NCBI GenBank assembly: GCA_003024175.1
Contig: MDYQ01000012.1
Coordinates: forward strand, 1 to 64,000
From: Planoprotostelium fungivorum
Taxonomy: Eukaryota; Evosea; Variosea; Cavosteliida; Cavosteliaceae
Reading direction: 5' to 3'
Length of the DNA: 64,000 nucleotides
Part shown: one piece after another, positions 40,795 to 58,051 of the stretch
How the letters are laid out: the number at the start of each line of letters is the position of its first letter
Numbering within the stretch: the stretch's first letter is position 1
Program-made: the position numbers and the translations under genes
The notes under the pieces: generated by a model
What the model saw: the letters and a program-made list of their open reading frames with translations, nothing else
Database searches by the model: none
Told to the model about the DNA's origin: nothing

Positions 40795-42013
40795 TGGCAC
40801 TTTTCTCTGTTATGAACGTCCGGACGAAAAAACAAAATACACCACCGTGTAGCCCAGGTGATTCTACACCTGGGTAAAGTATCATCAATGACCTGGTACC
40901 CTCCCTATCATTTCTGCCCCCCCCCGCTGCAGGCTTATTCGCTGTCAGCAGCGTGCATTTCACTCATTTTGAGCGATGTATCAATCGATAGAAATCAAGT
41001 CGGAAGGATGTTTTACTCTGATAATAAATTTTTTACACCTTTGGTCGCCAGAGGTCTCAGTGCATTTTTATCGCTATGCCCGATATTTTACCGGCTCTGC
41101 AAAGCAAACAGAAGAACGCATTGAGCCAGCGGCGGCTCTCATCAATTATGCTGTGACTTACCTCTTACAGTGCATCGTAGAATCGAGGTGACGGTCGTAA
41201 CTTGAAATGTATCACATTCACCAATATCTAAATTTCCTCATCTCGATGGACGATATGATACAACACTTACAAAACCACACAGTGGCCTCGATCAACGGCA
41301 CTTCGACTGCACATCATGGGCTCACAACGGGGTCTGAAAATGAATGTTTAATTTTGAAGATGCGGTTGGACATCTCATTTGGCTCTGCGCGAGAGAGCAG
41401 CCCTCTCAAATCTCAACCGATGCTTCAGTGAAGAATGACAAAAGAGGTAGATTTGGGAGGCATGGTGGATCTTTTTTCCTAGAGGATGTTTGGGTATGGA
41501 TTTCAGGTGCTGCCTTCTTTGAAAACGATGAGTTCCGTAGGGATAGAGAGTACCACGATCTCCCTTCTTGCAGATGACTCTTCCTCTTAGAGGACTAGGC
41601 CTCTTTTCCTTTTCAGAGGCGCCTCTATGACAGAGAGAAGGCATCTTGAATAGGTGAGACACACCATTGGAGAGACGAACGTCATCAACCTCGTTCTCTC
41701 TCGAATTGGAAAGAAGTTGAGTTGAAATTAGATAGATCGATTGTCACGAGGAGTTAACTCAAATGTCAAGGCCGATCCACGGACTGGAGCAGGAGAAGTA
41801 CATCAGTGGTTGAGGCGAATTTCGGTAATTCATGACATCACCTTCAATCTGCTTCAGACCATCTCCATCATCTGATGGTCACACACGCGTGACGGAGACG
41901 ATGACAGACATAAACGATGTGACCATGTTCACATCCAGCCGTCCGATCGATGACACCGAGATATTCTATTCAATCTGCTGGTATCTGTGACTGTTCTTAT
42001 AGGCTAATTTTTG
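40795..42013. other. gene-poor stretch without a convincing gene
   Basis: About 1.2 kb with short open frames on both strands. One plus-strand frame from 41207 (DDMIQHLQNHTVASING) reads reasonably for about 40 residues, then loses sense. A homopolymer of C (around 40919-40925) and several AT-rich patches occur. I see no named domain, transposon end or RNA gene here. Confidence 0.4.
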
Positions 42014-42166
42014 TTAGGCCCCGATCGTGATGACAAACGCGAGAGTCATCATGCTGTACATGAAGGTGAAGATCCACAGGGCACCCTTGTAATTGTAGAT
42101 GTACGTCGCGGAGGGGTCCAATCATACGAGCGACACTTCCAGAAAACTGAGCCATCCCATGAACAT
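42014..42166 (-). other. possible C-terminal fragment of a membrane protein
   Basis: The minus strand reads TYIYNYKGALWIFTFMYSMM followed by TLAFVITIGA and a stop at 42014-42016, one hydrophobic helix with a short polar entry. Upstream MFMGWLSFLEVSLV lies in the same frame behind one stop codon. It may be the last exon of a membrane protein or a remnant of one. I found no further exons upstream. Confidence 0.25.
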
Positions 42167-42336
42167 GCCTTTCTTACGTCACTCTCTCTCCTTCTCATTG
42201 CTCTCTATACAAAGATCTCGATCAGGTGAGAAGAGGAGAAGGGCCACGCTGGATTGACGTTACGGAATTTTGTGCGTCAATTTGCGGGCCCAACTTCTAA
42301 AGAGTAGCGACCCAACGTGAAGAGAAGTTTTATCAA

Positions 42337-42890
42337 ATGACAAACGTTCTCTTATTCAGATCATTGAAGGTGATGAGGACAAAGAGTAGTCACGTCTACT
42401 TGCCTCGTGCGTTTGATGCGAAAATCGGGAATCAATTACAATTTCCTCTTTTATTTCACACTCGTGCTGGGTTTCGGATCGAGTTGTATTCTGATGGGAA
42501 TGCAAAGCAGATCGTCTTCATCTTCACTCCTAAAGTAATATTCGAGTCTGATCAGATTAGACTAAAGAATGATTAGGCTCTCATGAAATACGACATCTCC
42601 ATTCTGATGGAGGATCAACGTAAAGCAATGGATGAGCAACGCAAGGCGATAGACGGGATACTGGACGAACTCCGCCAAACAAAAGAACATTCCAAGACAA
42701 TGGGAGAGATCTTGTCGCATCTCCAACGAATTGGGAACAACAAGGTAGGCTGCCGATCTTACACGTCAAGTTAAGATCTTTCTGACCTTAAGGAAGGGGT
42801 AGATGGAGATACGGGAGGAGATTGTAAACTAGAAGATCATGGAGAGGAAAGGGCGAATAGAGGATCTCTTAAGCTATCTCACCAATAAAT
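42337..42890 (+). CDS. hypothetical protein with C-terminal coiled coil
   Basis: Tentative two- or three-exon gene that I do not recognise. Exon 1 (MTNVLLFRSLK or, without its short possible intron, through HVYLPRAFDAKIGNQLQF) runs to FIFTPK. A GTAATATTC...GATTAG intron would then join it to ALMKYDISILMEDQRKAMDEQRKAI, a predicted coiled coil continuing through DELRQTKEHSKTMGEILSHLQ. Two acceptors are possible for the last exon, giving different short ends near 42890. No signal peptide. Codon use is like that of the neighbours, but nothing outside the sequence supports it. Confidence 0.35.
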
Positions 42891-43294
42891 GAATGCGATC
42901 CCTTGGTGAATCAATCATTAACGCTGACAAAGAAGTGAAAACACCAAGATTTATTCGATTAGAGATTATCTCGTGAGGGCACCCACGACCTGCGTCCCAA
43001 TTCAGTTTTCCGAGCACTTGGCAGAGTGTAAGGTAGGCTCAGACGTTCTCAGCTGCAAGAAGTCTTTGTAGAGCTGGACGGCCTTGGTCTCCAGCTGTGG
43101 CTGTGTCTGTCCAAGCTGGAGGGATTGATACCTCTCTTATAACTGGGGGACCTGATCAAGTCATAAGATGATCATGACGATGATGATGTGTTGCGGGATG
43201 ATGTGGTGGTCTCACCGCCACACCGCTGCACGTTTTGAAGTACGTCCAGAGTCGATTCCAATGGTTCTCATAGAACAAGCGGAAGTCTGGGTAT
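42891..43294. other. stretch with possible short minus-strand exons
   Basis: Downstream of the GH13 stop, minus-strand frames such as NKYPDFRLFYENHWNRLWTY and ETKAVQLYKDFLQLRTSE (stop 43002-43004) look more protein-like than chance. I could not link them with a start codon and clean splice sites. They may be a small unannotated gene or an alternative 3' part of the GH13 transcript. Confidence 0.25.
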
Positions 43295-45888
<2,594 letters not shown>

Positions 45889-46456
45889 TGCGTGATCTGT
45901 CTGATGACAACTCTCTCCCTCTGAGATGTCAAATTCCGACAGACTGCTTGTAGTCGACAACAACAGTTTAGCTGGTATTATCAGACGATCAAATCACCAG
46001 TGATCGATCAAGTCAAATCCATCTTCCATATCAACCACCTCAGACACGATGGATACACCTATCATCCCCAAACCCATCACGAGGTCAGACACAACTCCAA
46101 GAGGACTCCATTGTGTTTCTCAAATTAGATAGAAGATCACACGACAGAGAAGTGCACAGCTCTCTTGACCAATTTCGTCTATCATTACGAGGCGTCCACC
46201 CTCTCTCCCCTCCCTCCCCCCGAAATTTCGGTTCGCACCCCGCATCGGTCCCCGAATTCGGACCGGATCATTTCATCTCTAATCTTCCGTACCAGAAACT
46301 CGGACCCGGGTATCCGAAATTGATGAAATCACGGTAAGCTCACGTGACAATCTACGGTAAGAGGTTTAGGTTCGGCGATTTTCCCACCGAACGGAAGCGG
46401 AAAAGATTCGGACGCCGCCTGATCATGATCAGGTTAGCCACCACAAAGATAGAGAC
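45889..46456. promoter_or_regulatory. divergent upstream region with palindromes
   Basis: A 568-bp gap between the GH13 and kinase starts. It holds two perfect palindromes, CCGAAATTTCGG (46220-46231) and CCGAATTCGG (46252-46261), and further CCGAA/TTCGG words up to the kinase start. These could be binding sites for a dimeric regulator of one or both genes. No open frame here looks coding. Confidence 0.5.
46220..46261. promoter_or_regulatory. paired palindromic motif upstream of the kinase
   Basis: Two GC-flanked AT-core palindromes, a 12-mer and a 10-mer, lie with centres about 31 bp apart, near three helical turns. The second is nested in a wider CGGTCC/GGACCG inverted repeat. They look like sites for a dimeric DNA-binding protein; this is inference from symmetry alone. 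Confidence 0.4.
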
Positions 46457-47347
46457 ATGGGCGCAGCGAAGCACATTAAGAACTTATTCAAATCGAAAAA
46501 GGTCAGGCTAGAGGACCGTTACGAGTTAGTCGGTCGATCACTTGGCAAAGGCTTGACTGCAGAGGTATTGTTAGCCAAGAGAAAAGAAGATGGGAGACTG
46601 GTTGCCTTGAAGATCTTTCACCGCACAAAGGGCCAAGAGTATGAGATTCAACTGGAGAGATCTCTGATGACAAAGATGGCGCACAATGCAATGGTCGAGT
46701 TGATCGAAGTCATCGAAGAGAAGAAGAGGACCGTATTCGTATTGGAATACATGAATCAAGGAGACCTATACAACTACATCGAGAGCAACGGCACTCCATC
46801 TCAGGCACAGACGGCGGCCATCATGACATCCATCCTGACGGTGCTATCTCACCTGCACACCCGTCGTGTGGCACACAGAGACGTCAAGCTCGAAAACATC
46901 ATGATCGATCGGACGCCAGAAGGAGACATCACGGCCAAGCTGGGAGATTACGGGTTCGCCGCCCGAGACGATGGCAGTGGCTTCTATACCATGTGTGGCT
47001 CTCTCCCTTACTCGGCACCTGAGCTCGTGGCTGGAAAGAGATACAATCACAGAGTCGACATCTGGAGTCTGGGAGTCGTCCTGTACATCCTCCTCTCTGG
47101 CACTCCACCTTTCCGTTCAGATGGAAGGAGATCCATGACGCAGCAGATCCGATCTGGAAAGTATGAATTCAACGAGACACATTGGGCTGGAGTGTCTACA
47201 ACGGCGAGGGACTTGGTATCGAGGATGCTTGAGGTGGACCCTGGAAGGAGGATCACCGCTGAAGAAGCACTGAGGCACCCCTTCTTACAGCCTCAGTCCC
47301 CCCAGTCACCATCTGGAAGAGACGCACTGGTTGCTTCGGCTGCTTAA
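46457..47347 (+). CDS. Ser/Thr protein kinase, CAMK-like, with N-terminal Gly and DYG motif
   Basis: Intronless 296-residue kinase, almost only a catalytic domain. The glycine loop is SLGKGLTAEVLLAKR, the ATP lysine is in VALKIFH, the catalytic loop is HRDVKLENIM, the activation segment starts DYGFAARDD, the substrate-side motif is SAPELV, and the last helices are VDIWSLGVVLYILLSGTPPF and DPGRRITAEEALRHPFL. The metal-binding DFG is DYG here, an accepted variant. The wording is CAMK/AMPK-like. The protein starts MGAAKHIKNLFKSKKVR: Gly at position 2 plus a basic patch could give myristoylation and membrane binding. No regulatory domain follows. The lack of introns suggests a retrocopy or recent gain. 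Confidence 0.9.
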   Translation: MGAAKHIKNLFKSKKVRLEDRYELVGRSLGKGLTAEVLLAKRKEDGRLVALKIFHRTKGQEYEIQLERSLMTKMAHNAMVELIEVIEEKKRTVFVLEYMNQGDLYNYIESNGTPSQAQTAAIMTSILTVLSHLHTRRVAHRDVKLENIMIDRTPEGDITAKLGDYGFAARDDGSGFYTMCGSLPYSAPELVAGKRYNHRVDIWSLGVVLYILLSGTPPFRSDGRRSMTQQIRSGKYEFNETHWAGVSTTARDLVSRMLEVDPGRRITAEEALRHPFLQPQSPQSPSGRDALVASAA

Positions 47348-47541
47348 GGAAGAAATTTCCAATACCACCAACACATTGAGATGTACAGTTTCAGGCAGAA
47401 TAAATTTTGAATAGAGTGAAATCAAGTCTTCGTCTAGTGATGAACTAGGTTCATGATGCTTGTGACACTTACGTATTGTCAAGCCTACAACGAGGTGTCC
47501 GAATTCCCGAACACAAGAAGCTGCGAAAACCTCTGCGGAGC

Positions 47542-50165
47542 ATGAGAGGGGAAGGTGATGCCATTTTCTGTTTCATACCTCCAAAGTACTCATTCAAATC
47601 AGATGCATCTTTTGACGATGAATCATCGCCTGATTCCCCATCCAACACCGACGTCATCTTCTCAACACGGGGCAACGTCATCGTGATCTCTTCGGAATCT
47701 TCTGGTTCTGACGCAGAAGAGACGCAGCCTCTCGATGGATCACAAGTTGAGATCGAAAGATTATCCACACAAGATTGGGGAAATGATTCACCCTGTTCGG
47801 ATATAGTGCGTTCATAATCAATGAAATCATCACATTCTGATTCGATAGACCGGGTCACCACATCAAGTCTTGATGGTTGAAGGCAGCGCAACTAATGGAC
47901 TTGCTTTCTGGCTTCTATACACAGATCCCTCTTCATTCAAAGATGGAGACGAAATCATCTCCGGTACTTGGTTGAGACATCTCCACGATCGCGACAGCGG
48001 TACGTTCTATCTCTATGAACAAGGGGATCCAGCTTACATCAATTCTGTCCTCATATCCAGCCTCCTATTCCACACGGTCGATCAGGTACTTCCAATCATC
48101 CCGATCAACGCCCGATCTCTTCTCACCTTCACAGGATCACAACGTATTCATCGACATTGACGAACCAAGCAATCGACAAGCAGTGAAAGAGTGGTACACC
48201 AAGAAGAAACTACAGGGAGAGAAGTTGGATGAGAAAGAGTGCTACTGGTATGCAACAGTGGGAAGAGCTGTCATGGAGACATCATCAGAACATGCGACAC
48301 CGAACACGACAGAGACTGTACATCACAAGAGAAAAGAGATGGAGAACTACAACGAGACGAGAGAGAACAAGAGGAATCGATCAGAAGGGGAGGCGTTATC
48401 CACACAAACTCCAGTCATGGACATGACGGGAGAGATCATCACCGACCATGAGATCAAGAATGTAGGGGAAAGGACCAAGAAGCACTCGCCTCACATGACA
48501 AAGAAGACACCGAGAGAGACAATCACGATGCCCTCAGTGGAGGATGGAAAACAGCCATTCGAGGTAGAAGAGGAGAGGAAAGAGGACACGAGAGGAGATA
48601 CAATGGAGGCTGAGACAGGAGAAGGCAGTACAGAGACGACAGAACTTCATTCAGTCACAACAGTGGGAGACATCACAGAGGCAATGTCGCTGAAAGAGGA
48701 GAAGGACGGGAGAGACGAGCCAGACAGTAGAATAGGAGAGGAATCAAATAAGGAAGAGGAGAGAGAACAAGATGTCTTCGAAGAGATGAACCGTGAAGTT
48801 CCCCTGGCCCCAGCAGAGGAGTACCAGCCAGGTCAAACGTATCAGAACCGTAAAATTCTCGCCGCCTCCGGGTGATCACTCACCTCCTCGCTTCATCAGT
48901 TCTCATCATCATCTCTTTGTATCTCTTCTTTTTCTCTTTCTCTTCTCTTTCTCTTCATCTCTTCATCTTCTCTTCATCTCTTCATCTTCTCTTCATCTCT
49001 TCATCCTCTCTTCATCTCTTCATCTCTTCATCCTCTCTTCATCTTCTAACATCTTCTTTCCACGTGTGACATTCTCACAGTCTGCATTCACCTCACATGG
49101 CTGGAATCTGGAGTGGTGGTAAAAGCATGCATCCATCGATTGTATTATCCGGTGGATACGAAGACGACGTCGACAATGGTGAGACCATCATGTACACGGG
49201 ACAGGGTGGACAAGACGAGAACGGGTGAACGAAATCTACGTGACTTCTCACCGACTTTCACAGAAAACAAGCCAAGGACCAAGAGTTGTTGTCTGGGAAT
49301 AAGATCTTACACACGGCGTGTCAGAACGGATCACCTGTGAGGGTGACCAGAGGCTACAAGCTACCCTCTCCGTACAGCCCCGCCGTCGGCTTACGCTATG
49401 ATGGACTGTACATCATACAAGTGCGCGGGAATGCGTGATATTTCACTGAAATTCCGTAGAAAGCTTGGAGAGAGAAGAGTGAACAGGGCAGGTCAGAATT
49501 TTACGTGTGGAGGTTTCTGTTGCGTAGGATGAAAGGACAGCCACCTCTGCCTGAGCCGAGAGACGGCTTCTTGAAAGGTGATGTCTCGTTGTAGATGAAA
49601 CATTCTGAGATGCTTCCAGAGGTTCTACGGAAGGTGTCTTGGAAGAGAAAGTTCCAGGAAGATTCAGAGGGTGCCGTCGAGGCGAAAGAGGAGAAGAAGA
49701 GAGAGAGGCCACCGAAGGTACGGTTACCCGCCAAAATTTTCAATGATTTCTCACAGACACCGAGGACAGTTGCCACGGTAACTATTGGAGAGAGACAGGG
49801 TAGAAGTCGAAAGAGAAGGGAGAAGGAGACTTCACAGAAAATTCTGTGTACGCACTGCTCTCAAAAGGTGCAGTCAACCACGTCATGTGTCTGACTCGTT
49901 GTAGATCGATGATGCTCTCATCGAAAAACACTTGGAGGAACACAAGAGAGAATATCAGAGAGAACTGACACTGGAAGACATGCAGATCGTTTACCAGAGA
50001 GCCCTCTTGGGGCAGCTGCAGAAGAGGTGATGGCGGTGATGATGTTCTCGTGATGATGAGAGAATCAGATCGCTGTTGGATGCTTTGGAGGGCGATCTGT
50101 ATCATCTAGAAGGACAAGACATGTCTCTCTTCTCCATTGACGTTGGACACGGGACTAATTGTTGA
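47542..50165 (+). CDS. SRA/YDG-domain protein with SIM-like and UBZ-like motifs
   Basis: Chromatin-type protein. The SRA domain, which in UHRF1 and plant SUVH proteins binds methylated or hemimethylated DNA, spans about 49075-49580: PHMAGIWSGGKSMHPSIVLSGG, EDDVDNGETIMYTG, GSPVRVTRGYK, RYDGLYII and EFYVWRFLLRRM. Exon 1 starts MRGEGDAIFCFIPPKYSF and has VIVISSESSGSD, a good SUMO-interacting motif. A following globular part (MVEGSATNGLAFWLLYTDPS) is unrecognised, then a long Glu/Lys/Thr-rich linker. After the SRA domain an intron-split CTHCSQK|IDDALIEKHLEEH fits a C2H2 UBZ-like ubiquitin-binding finger. It ends DVGHGTNC at 50163-50165. No RING or SET domain is present. The intron at 48876-49079 is a TCTTCATC tract. 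Confidence 0.82.
48876..49079 (+). repeat. long pyrimidine intron with TCTTCATC units
   Basis: A roughly 200-nt intron of the SRA gene, opened by GTGATCACTC and closed by TTCTCACAG, made of imperfect TCTTCATC and TTCATCTC units. It is four times the usual intron length here. Confidence 0.7.
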
Positions 50166-50353
50166 ATAGATGACCATCGAGTGATATATATCCTGTTTCA
50201 TCCCATTTAATCTCTTTTATTCTCGTGCAGAGAGAAATTCACCAGAAATTGACACGCATCGGTCGGATGTCACAAACAACGCGGTTCAGCAGGTTCGCGT
50301 ATTGAAATACTTCGAGTTGGAGGAGCATCATCCTTTAGAGGAGGACCACCCCG

Positions 50354-51947
50354 ATGAGCGGGGAGAACTATAGACCTCGCCAGCGTATCGCGACCATCTC
50401 GGCTCAGAGGAATGGAAGGAATGTAGTTCCTGAACTGGGGGAATTAAGAGCGGAGGAATACTTGAGGTCCGCCGGTTTGATTCGAATGCAAGTACCAAAG
50501 GATGGCTCTTGTATGGTAAGATATGAAACGTTAAAATGTCTTTCCGATGGATTCTCGGTTGAATTTGAAACAGTTTCGAGCGTTCTCTCACGCTTTATTC
50601 TTGAGTCAACGTCATTACGCCAGTTTGAGAGCTGCTTGTGTGCAGTACATTGATCTCAATCGGGACTTTTTTCAACCATTCATCGAGTCTTACGATTTCG
50701 ACGTCGAGAGCTATCTCATAGCCATGAGCCGAGTGAGTCGCGATACATTCATATCACTTGGACAATGTGCGTAGGATCTGATGATGAATCAGGACACACA
50801 ATGGGGAGGAAATATAGAGGTGCAAGCGTTATCCATGCTGTTGGGGAGAAACGTAGCGATATACTCTCTCGGTCAAGACAGACCAAGTATTGTAGATAAC
50901 AATTTTCACAATAAGCCACAAGTGAAGTTGTGGCACGCAGACGGAGAACATTTTGGTAAGAGTCGACATCACATCTTGACACATGATGTGCTGACTTGCG
51001 TCTCAGATGTATTATATAATGAGAAAGAAGTGGAGACGATGACATTTTGCCAAGGTGAATCTGTCGAACGTAAAAGTGAAGACTGATGAGGAAAGGAATC
51101 GTCTTCGAACTTTTCGACAAGTTATTTGGAGGAACCACGCAACAAAAAACAGGAGAATTTATCGATTTCGAGACGAAAAAATGGACTCTCATGAGAGAAG
51201 GTCGTCCATCATCTCTCACTCTCTCCACTCATCATCACCTCCCACACCATCATCTCATCTGATCATGACACAGATCAAGAGAAGAGAGACGCAGAGTTTG
51301 CACAGAAGATAGAAGAAGAATGCAACAACCAAGACAGCATCGAGGCAGAGAGAAAGAAGAGAGAAGAAGAAGACGCAGCCATGGCCAGGATCTTAGCAGA
51401 AGAGTGGTCCAAACCTGCCCTCCGCAAGAGGCCAAATTGGGCCGATCGCAACGTGACCACGGACGACTTGGCCGTCCTTCGTGGTGGAGATTCCGTCGAA
51501 ATTTCGAGTGGAATCCACAAATCAGTATCGACCGATGGCAACTTGGGCAGGCTGGTGGCACAGGCGAGAGAGGAGAAGGAGAAGATGAATGTAGAGATCA
51601 GGGCGAGGACTTCGGCCAGTGCACCGACGCCGTCGATGGAGAAGAAAGGACCTTATCATACGATACCATTGGAGGCGAGAGATGCACTACAGCTGAAAGC
51701 TCTGGTGGTGAAGGAGAGGGAGGAATTGAGGAGGGAAGAGGAGAGGAGATTGGAGGAGAAGAGATTGGAAGAGAAGAAAGAGGAGAAGGAGGAGAAGAAG
51801 AAAGAGGAGAAGGAGAAGAAGGAGGTGAAGAAGAGAGAGGGAGAGGAAGGGAAGAAGGGAAAAGTCGCGAAAGAGAAGGGAACGGATGAGACGGGAGAGA
51901 AGATGACTACCATGCGGAGGATGTTCTCCAAGATGAAGCGAAAATAG
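50354..51947 (+). CDS. OTU-family cysteine protease (deubiquitinase)
   Basis: Removes ubiquitin or ubiquitin-like proteins. The OTU core is at the N-terminus: the catalytic Cys in VPKDGSCM|FRAFSHALF (split by an intron), ACVQYIDLNRDFF, WGGNIEVQALSMLLGRNVAIYS, and the catalytic His in WHADGEHFDVLYNE. The C-terminal half is charged: QKIEEECNNQDSIEAERKKR, an EEWSKPALRKRPNW segment, and a long EEKR-rich coiled coil or single helix ending MFSKMKRK at 51947. The start at 50354 (MSGENYRPRQRIATI) has no in-frame rival. Length is about 440 residues. It lies 188 bp after the SRA gene on the same strand. I cannot tell which OTU subfamily it joins. Confidence 0.88.
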
Positions 51948-52185
51948 ATTTTGAACTAGTATTTGTCCCCTCTTCTCACTCCACTTCAAAAAGACTTATC
52001 GTCGTGGCTTATTGGTCGACCAGCTACAAAATATCTACAAGATAGAGGTAGATTGGATTCTACAGTGGTGGTGTAGATGGCAGTTGCCTCTACACTTCTC
52101 ATTCCTATTGGCTGATGCTTCAAGTCAAATCGGCCATTTTTCTCATTTTTTCGAAACCCCGCCTCATCACACATACATCAGACGA

Positions 52186-54947
<2,762 letters not shown>

Positions 54948-54975
54948 AGATAAAGGATGGCTCAGTTTTTTACAT

Positions 54976-57900
54976 TTATCTCTGATCGAGTCTTTTCGCT
55001 CGGTCCTTCTCTCTCGATGACCACTTGAATCGACGAAATGGATGGTGGTGCGCTGTCTTCTCCCTAATCATCGTTATATCCACTGTAGGATGAGAAGAGA
55101 AACTCACTCCTTTCGGTTTCCTCAATAGTAGGGGATGATGGAAGAAACGAGGGAAGGGACGAGAGACGAAGCATCTCTGCACGCCGACGGATAGATTGAG
55201 TAGGTGTCCGAACCCAACTGTAGTCTGTTTTACATTGTTTTTCATGGCACAATATGCCTGTGAGGTGAATGAGTATATCGTACATCGAACGGTGATGATC
55301 GATCATCGATGATGGGTGATCGATCGTGGTGACGATCACACTGACATGATGCTCACATTCAGTAGAGGAGTATCCCAACTGTAACCAGAAGTGTAAACCG
55401 TCTCAGAATGAATGAAGAAGGTCACCGTATCTCCACAAGGTACACCTGCCCCTCTCAGCACTCGACTCGATCATCTCTTCACCTCTCTCCCTGGCCAACC
55501 TCAAAATCGAATTGGCCTGCCTTCGATTCTCGTAGTATCCATATCTTTCCCATCGTTCAACATCCAATTCGATGGCATGAATCTCTCACTTGACGTTAAG
55601 CGTGTACAGACCAGGTGCGTGGCGTATGATGGTCATCCTCTCTGCATCTGAGACTAACGGTCTCACGTCCGTGTGGACTCTGAGAAACAAAACTGAAAAC
55701 GTAAATTTCGATCGAAAACGAGACACTCACTGATGGAAGGTGCCGTGTGCGCCCTCGTCACGAAATTTTCAAAGACTTGTGGCACTTGAAAATCACCGTC
55801 ACCCTCCTGTTTCAACATAAGAGTTTTACAAGTGAAGAGTCGAATACATACCTCATCGATGAACACGCCCGTGCCTTCTGTTCTGAGGACTTTGTCCCAC
55901 TTGATCTGATCTGATGTGTCGAATGCTTCGTTCATGTTGGTTATCTCGGGTTGCTTCTCTGCCTCAGGAGTGGCTCGTTGTAGTTGGTCGAACGACGTCT
56001 TCCAGGAAGTACTCCATATCGATACGAAGCTGTGTGGGTCAGAAGTGAAATCTACGTGAAATCTCACCTGTTGGTCGGTCGAAGCCATATCTTTTGTTCT
56101 ACGAATCGAATGTTTTTCATCCTTGATTCACCCAGGTACCAACTGTACATGATGAAAGCGAAGAAGAGACTGATGATGATGGCAGGCCAACCCTGTAAGA
56201 CATCATAAGAGACGTCATGATGAGATCGACTCACCCCGGGCTCCACTTCGATACAAGTTCCCGCCAAAAAGAAGAGGTCGAATATGAGAAATACGGAGAA
56301 AGGTAAGATGAAATACCATTTCCACCTCCTCCTGTAGAACAGGACACAGAGAAAGAGACAAGTGGTCAGTAGCATCAGCCCAGCTAAGGCGACAGCGTAC
56401 AACTGCGTAACGTGAGATCCACGCGAAATTTCCGTTAGATTTCACCTCTTTTATACCGGAACGACCGAACCCGACGACGAGAGCGATGGTGCATAGCATG
56501 AGAATCCAGTTGACCGAAGGGATGTACACTTGTCCCTGCTTGATCTTCGATTTCCTGATGCTGGTTACGGGGGGAAAGACTCCCAAACCTACGGCCTGAG
56601 ATACTGTGGAGAATACTCCAGATGCTGAGCATATGTCATTTCCACGATGATCATCATGATGGTGATGATCATGATGGTGATGATCGAGGTGTCATCACGT
56701 ATAGATCAAAGGGATGAGAAGTCGAACTCACTCTGTGAAGATGCCGCACACATGACGATCGTGAACGAGAAACCCAACCACACGATGGATATGGAATCTT
56801 GCCAGCTCTGACTGAACGGATCGATGGCGTCCTGCGGTGACATCAAGATGTGAGCCCCGTTGCCCAGGTAACTGATCATCAGGCAGGGTAGAACTACAAC
56901 GAACCAGGCCACTCTGACGTTCGTGATACCGAAATGTCCCACGTCAGCGTAGATGGTCTCACATCCAGTGATAGTGACGAACGTCCGTCCCAAAATTTTG
57001 AGACTCTCCTAATGACGTCATCACACGTCATCATCCTTACTCCCACCTTGTACGAGAAATCTCGCGTGGTTCTCACGAGGTGTTGTACGGCCTGTACCGG
57101 ATTGAGTGCCGCTAATATCTGAGGAGCTCTTGACACATTGTAGATACCCATTCCAAGTAAGAGTAGGAACCAGCACAGGGCCACCGGACCTACTTCCATC
57201 AGCACCTTCTATATCTCATCGACCTCATCACCCATCACATAACCGAACCTGGACGGACCCAATCGGTTGATCCAGAAGATAATGAAGACGAGGACGCAGA
57301 TGACTAAGATGAACTCGGCCTCTGTGAGAGATCGACTGTCGAAGAGGGTGTCGTGACGCTCGTAGGAGGTGATGACGCGGTCCAAGTTGTAGATGGCGGT
57401 GGATAATTTGACTGCGGGATTGAGAGCTCCCGTGCCGATGATGAGAGAGCCGCCGATGACACAGACGCACCGTATCAATACCTTCCCCCATCCTATTTAT
57501 CTTCAATTGAATCAAATTCTCACATGGATTCGTTTCTATCTGTCGTGGATGTGATTTATTTTGATTGATTTCGATGTCAGACGTGAAAAGCAGGACACAC
57601 CTGGTATTTTTGTTCGTTCTTCTTCGACTAAGAGGGCACAGAGGGCGAAGGTGCCACCTTCTCCGTGGTTGTTAGCCATCAGTAAGACGATGACGTATTT
57701 GAGGGAAGCCATGAGAATCAACGTCCACAAGATGATGCTGTATGTTCCTAATATTTGTTGCCTGTGATTCCAGTTATTCAACACCATCTCATCGTTGTCT
57801 GTGTCGTGAGATGGTACTCACTCTGTTGGGACATCTTCAAACTCGATAGAGTAGTCTGTACTGATCGTTTCATTGTAGTAGATCTGTCCACTTGTTTCAA

Positions 57901-58051
57901 AGGGTTTCAAAATGCTGTCGAGGATCAGGTTAATGTATAGTGGACGAACTCACACAGGAGCAGTTCCGATCTCTGAGAAGATGACACCGAGGGCTTGAAT
58001 TCCCAGCCACAGGTTCTGTCTAAATGAAGCGGTATGAGGTGAAGCCACCAT
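54976..58051 (-). CDS. KUP/HAK/KT-family potassium transporter
   Basis: Plasma-membrane proton-coupled K+ uptake carrier. The start [20 protein letters not shown] runs into the family opening [12 protein letters not shown]. Later marks are [94 protein letters not shown] and CAASSQ, with the usual run of about twelve hydrophobic helices. The cytosolic tail reads [50 protein letters not shown] and [12 protein letters not shown], and ends [11 protein letters not shown] at 54976. The order matches fungal and plant members. There are about seventeen introns; several hold strong inverted repeats. Tail exons were assembled by testing frames, so small errors are possible. Confidence 0.88.

Noticed and set aside
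40619-40963. Minus-strand frame of 114 residues upstream of the phosphorylase-like gene
   Set aside because: It crosses a poly-C/poly-G tract and overlaps the candidate start region of the other gene in a different frame, with no recognisable content.
46113-46337. Plus-strand open frame of 74 residues upstream of the kinase
   Set aside because: It starts with a non-ATG codon context, crosses the palindromic promoter region and has no protein-like composition.
47469-47891. Long minus-strand open frame opposite the first exon of the SRA gene
   Set aside because: It begins with TTG and has no near-N-terminal ATG. The plus strand offers an ATG, a SIM-like motif and an in-phase splice to the next exon.
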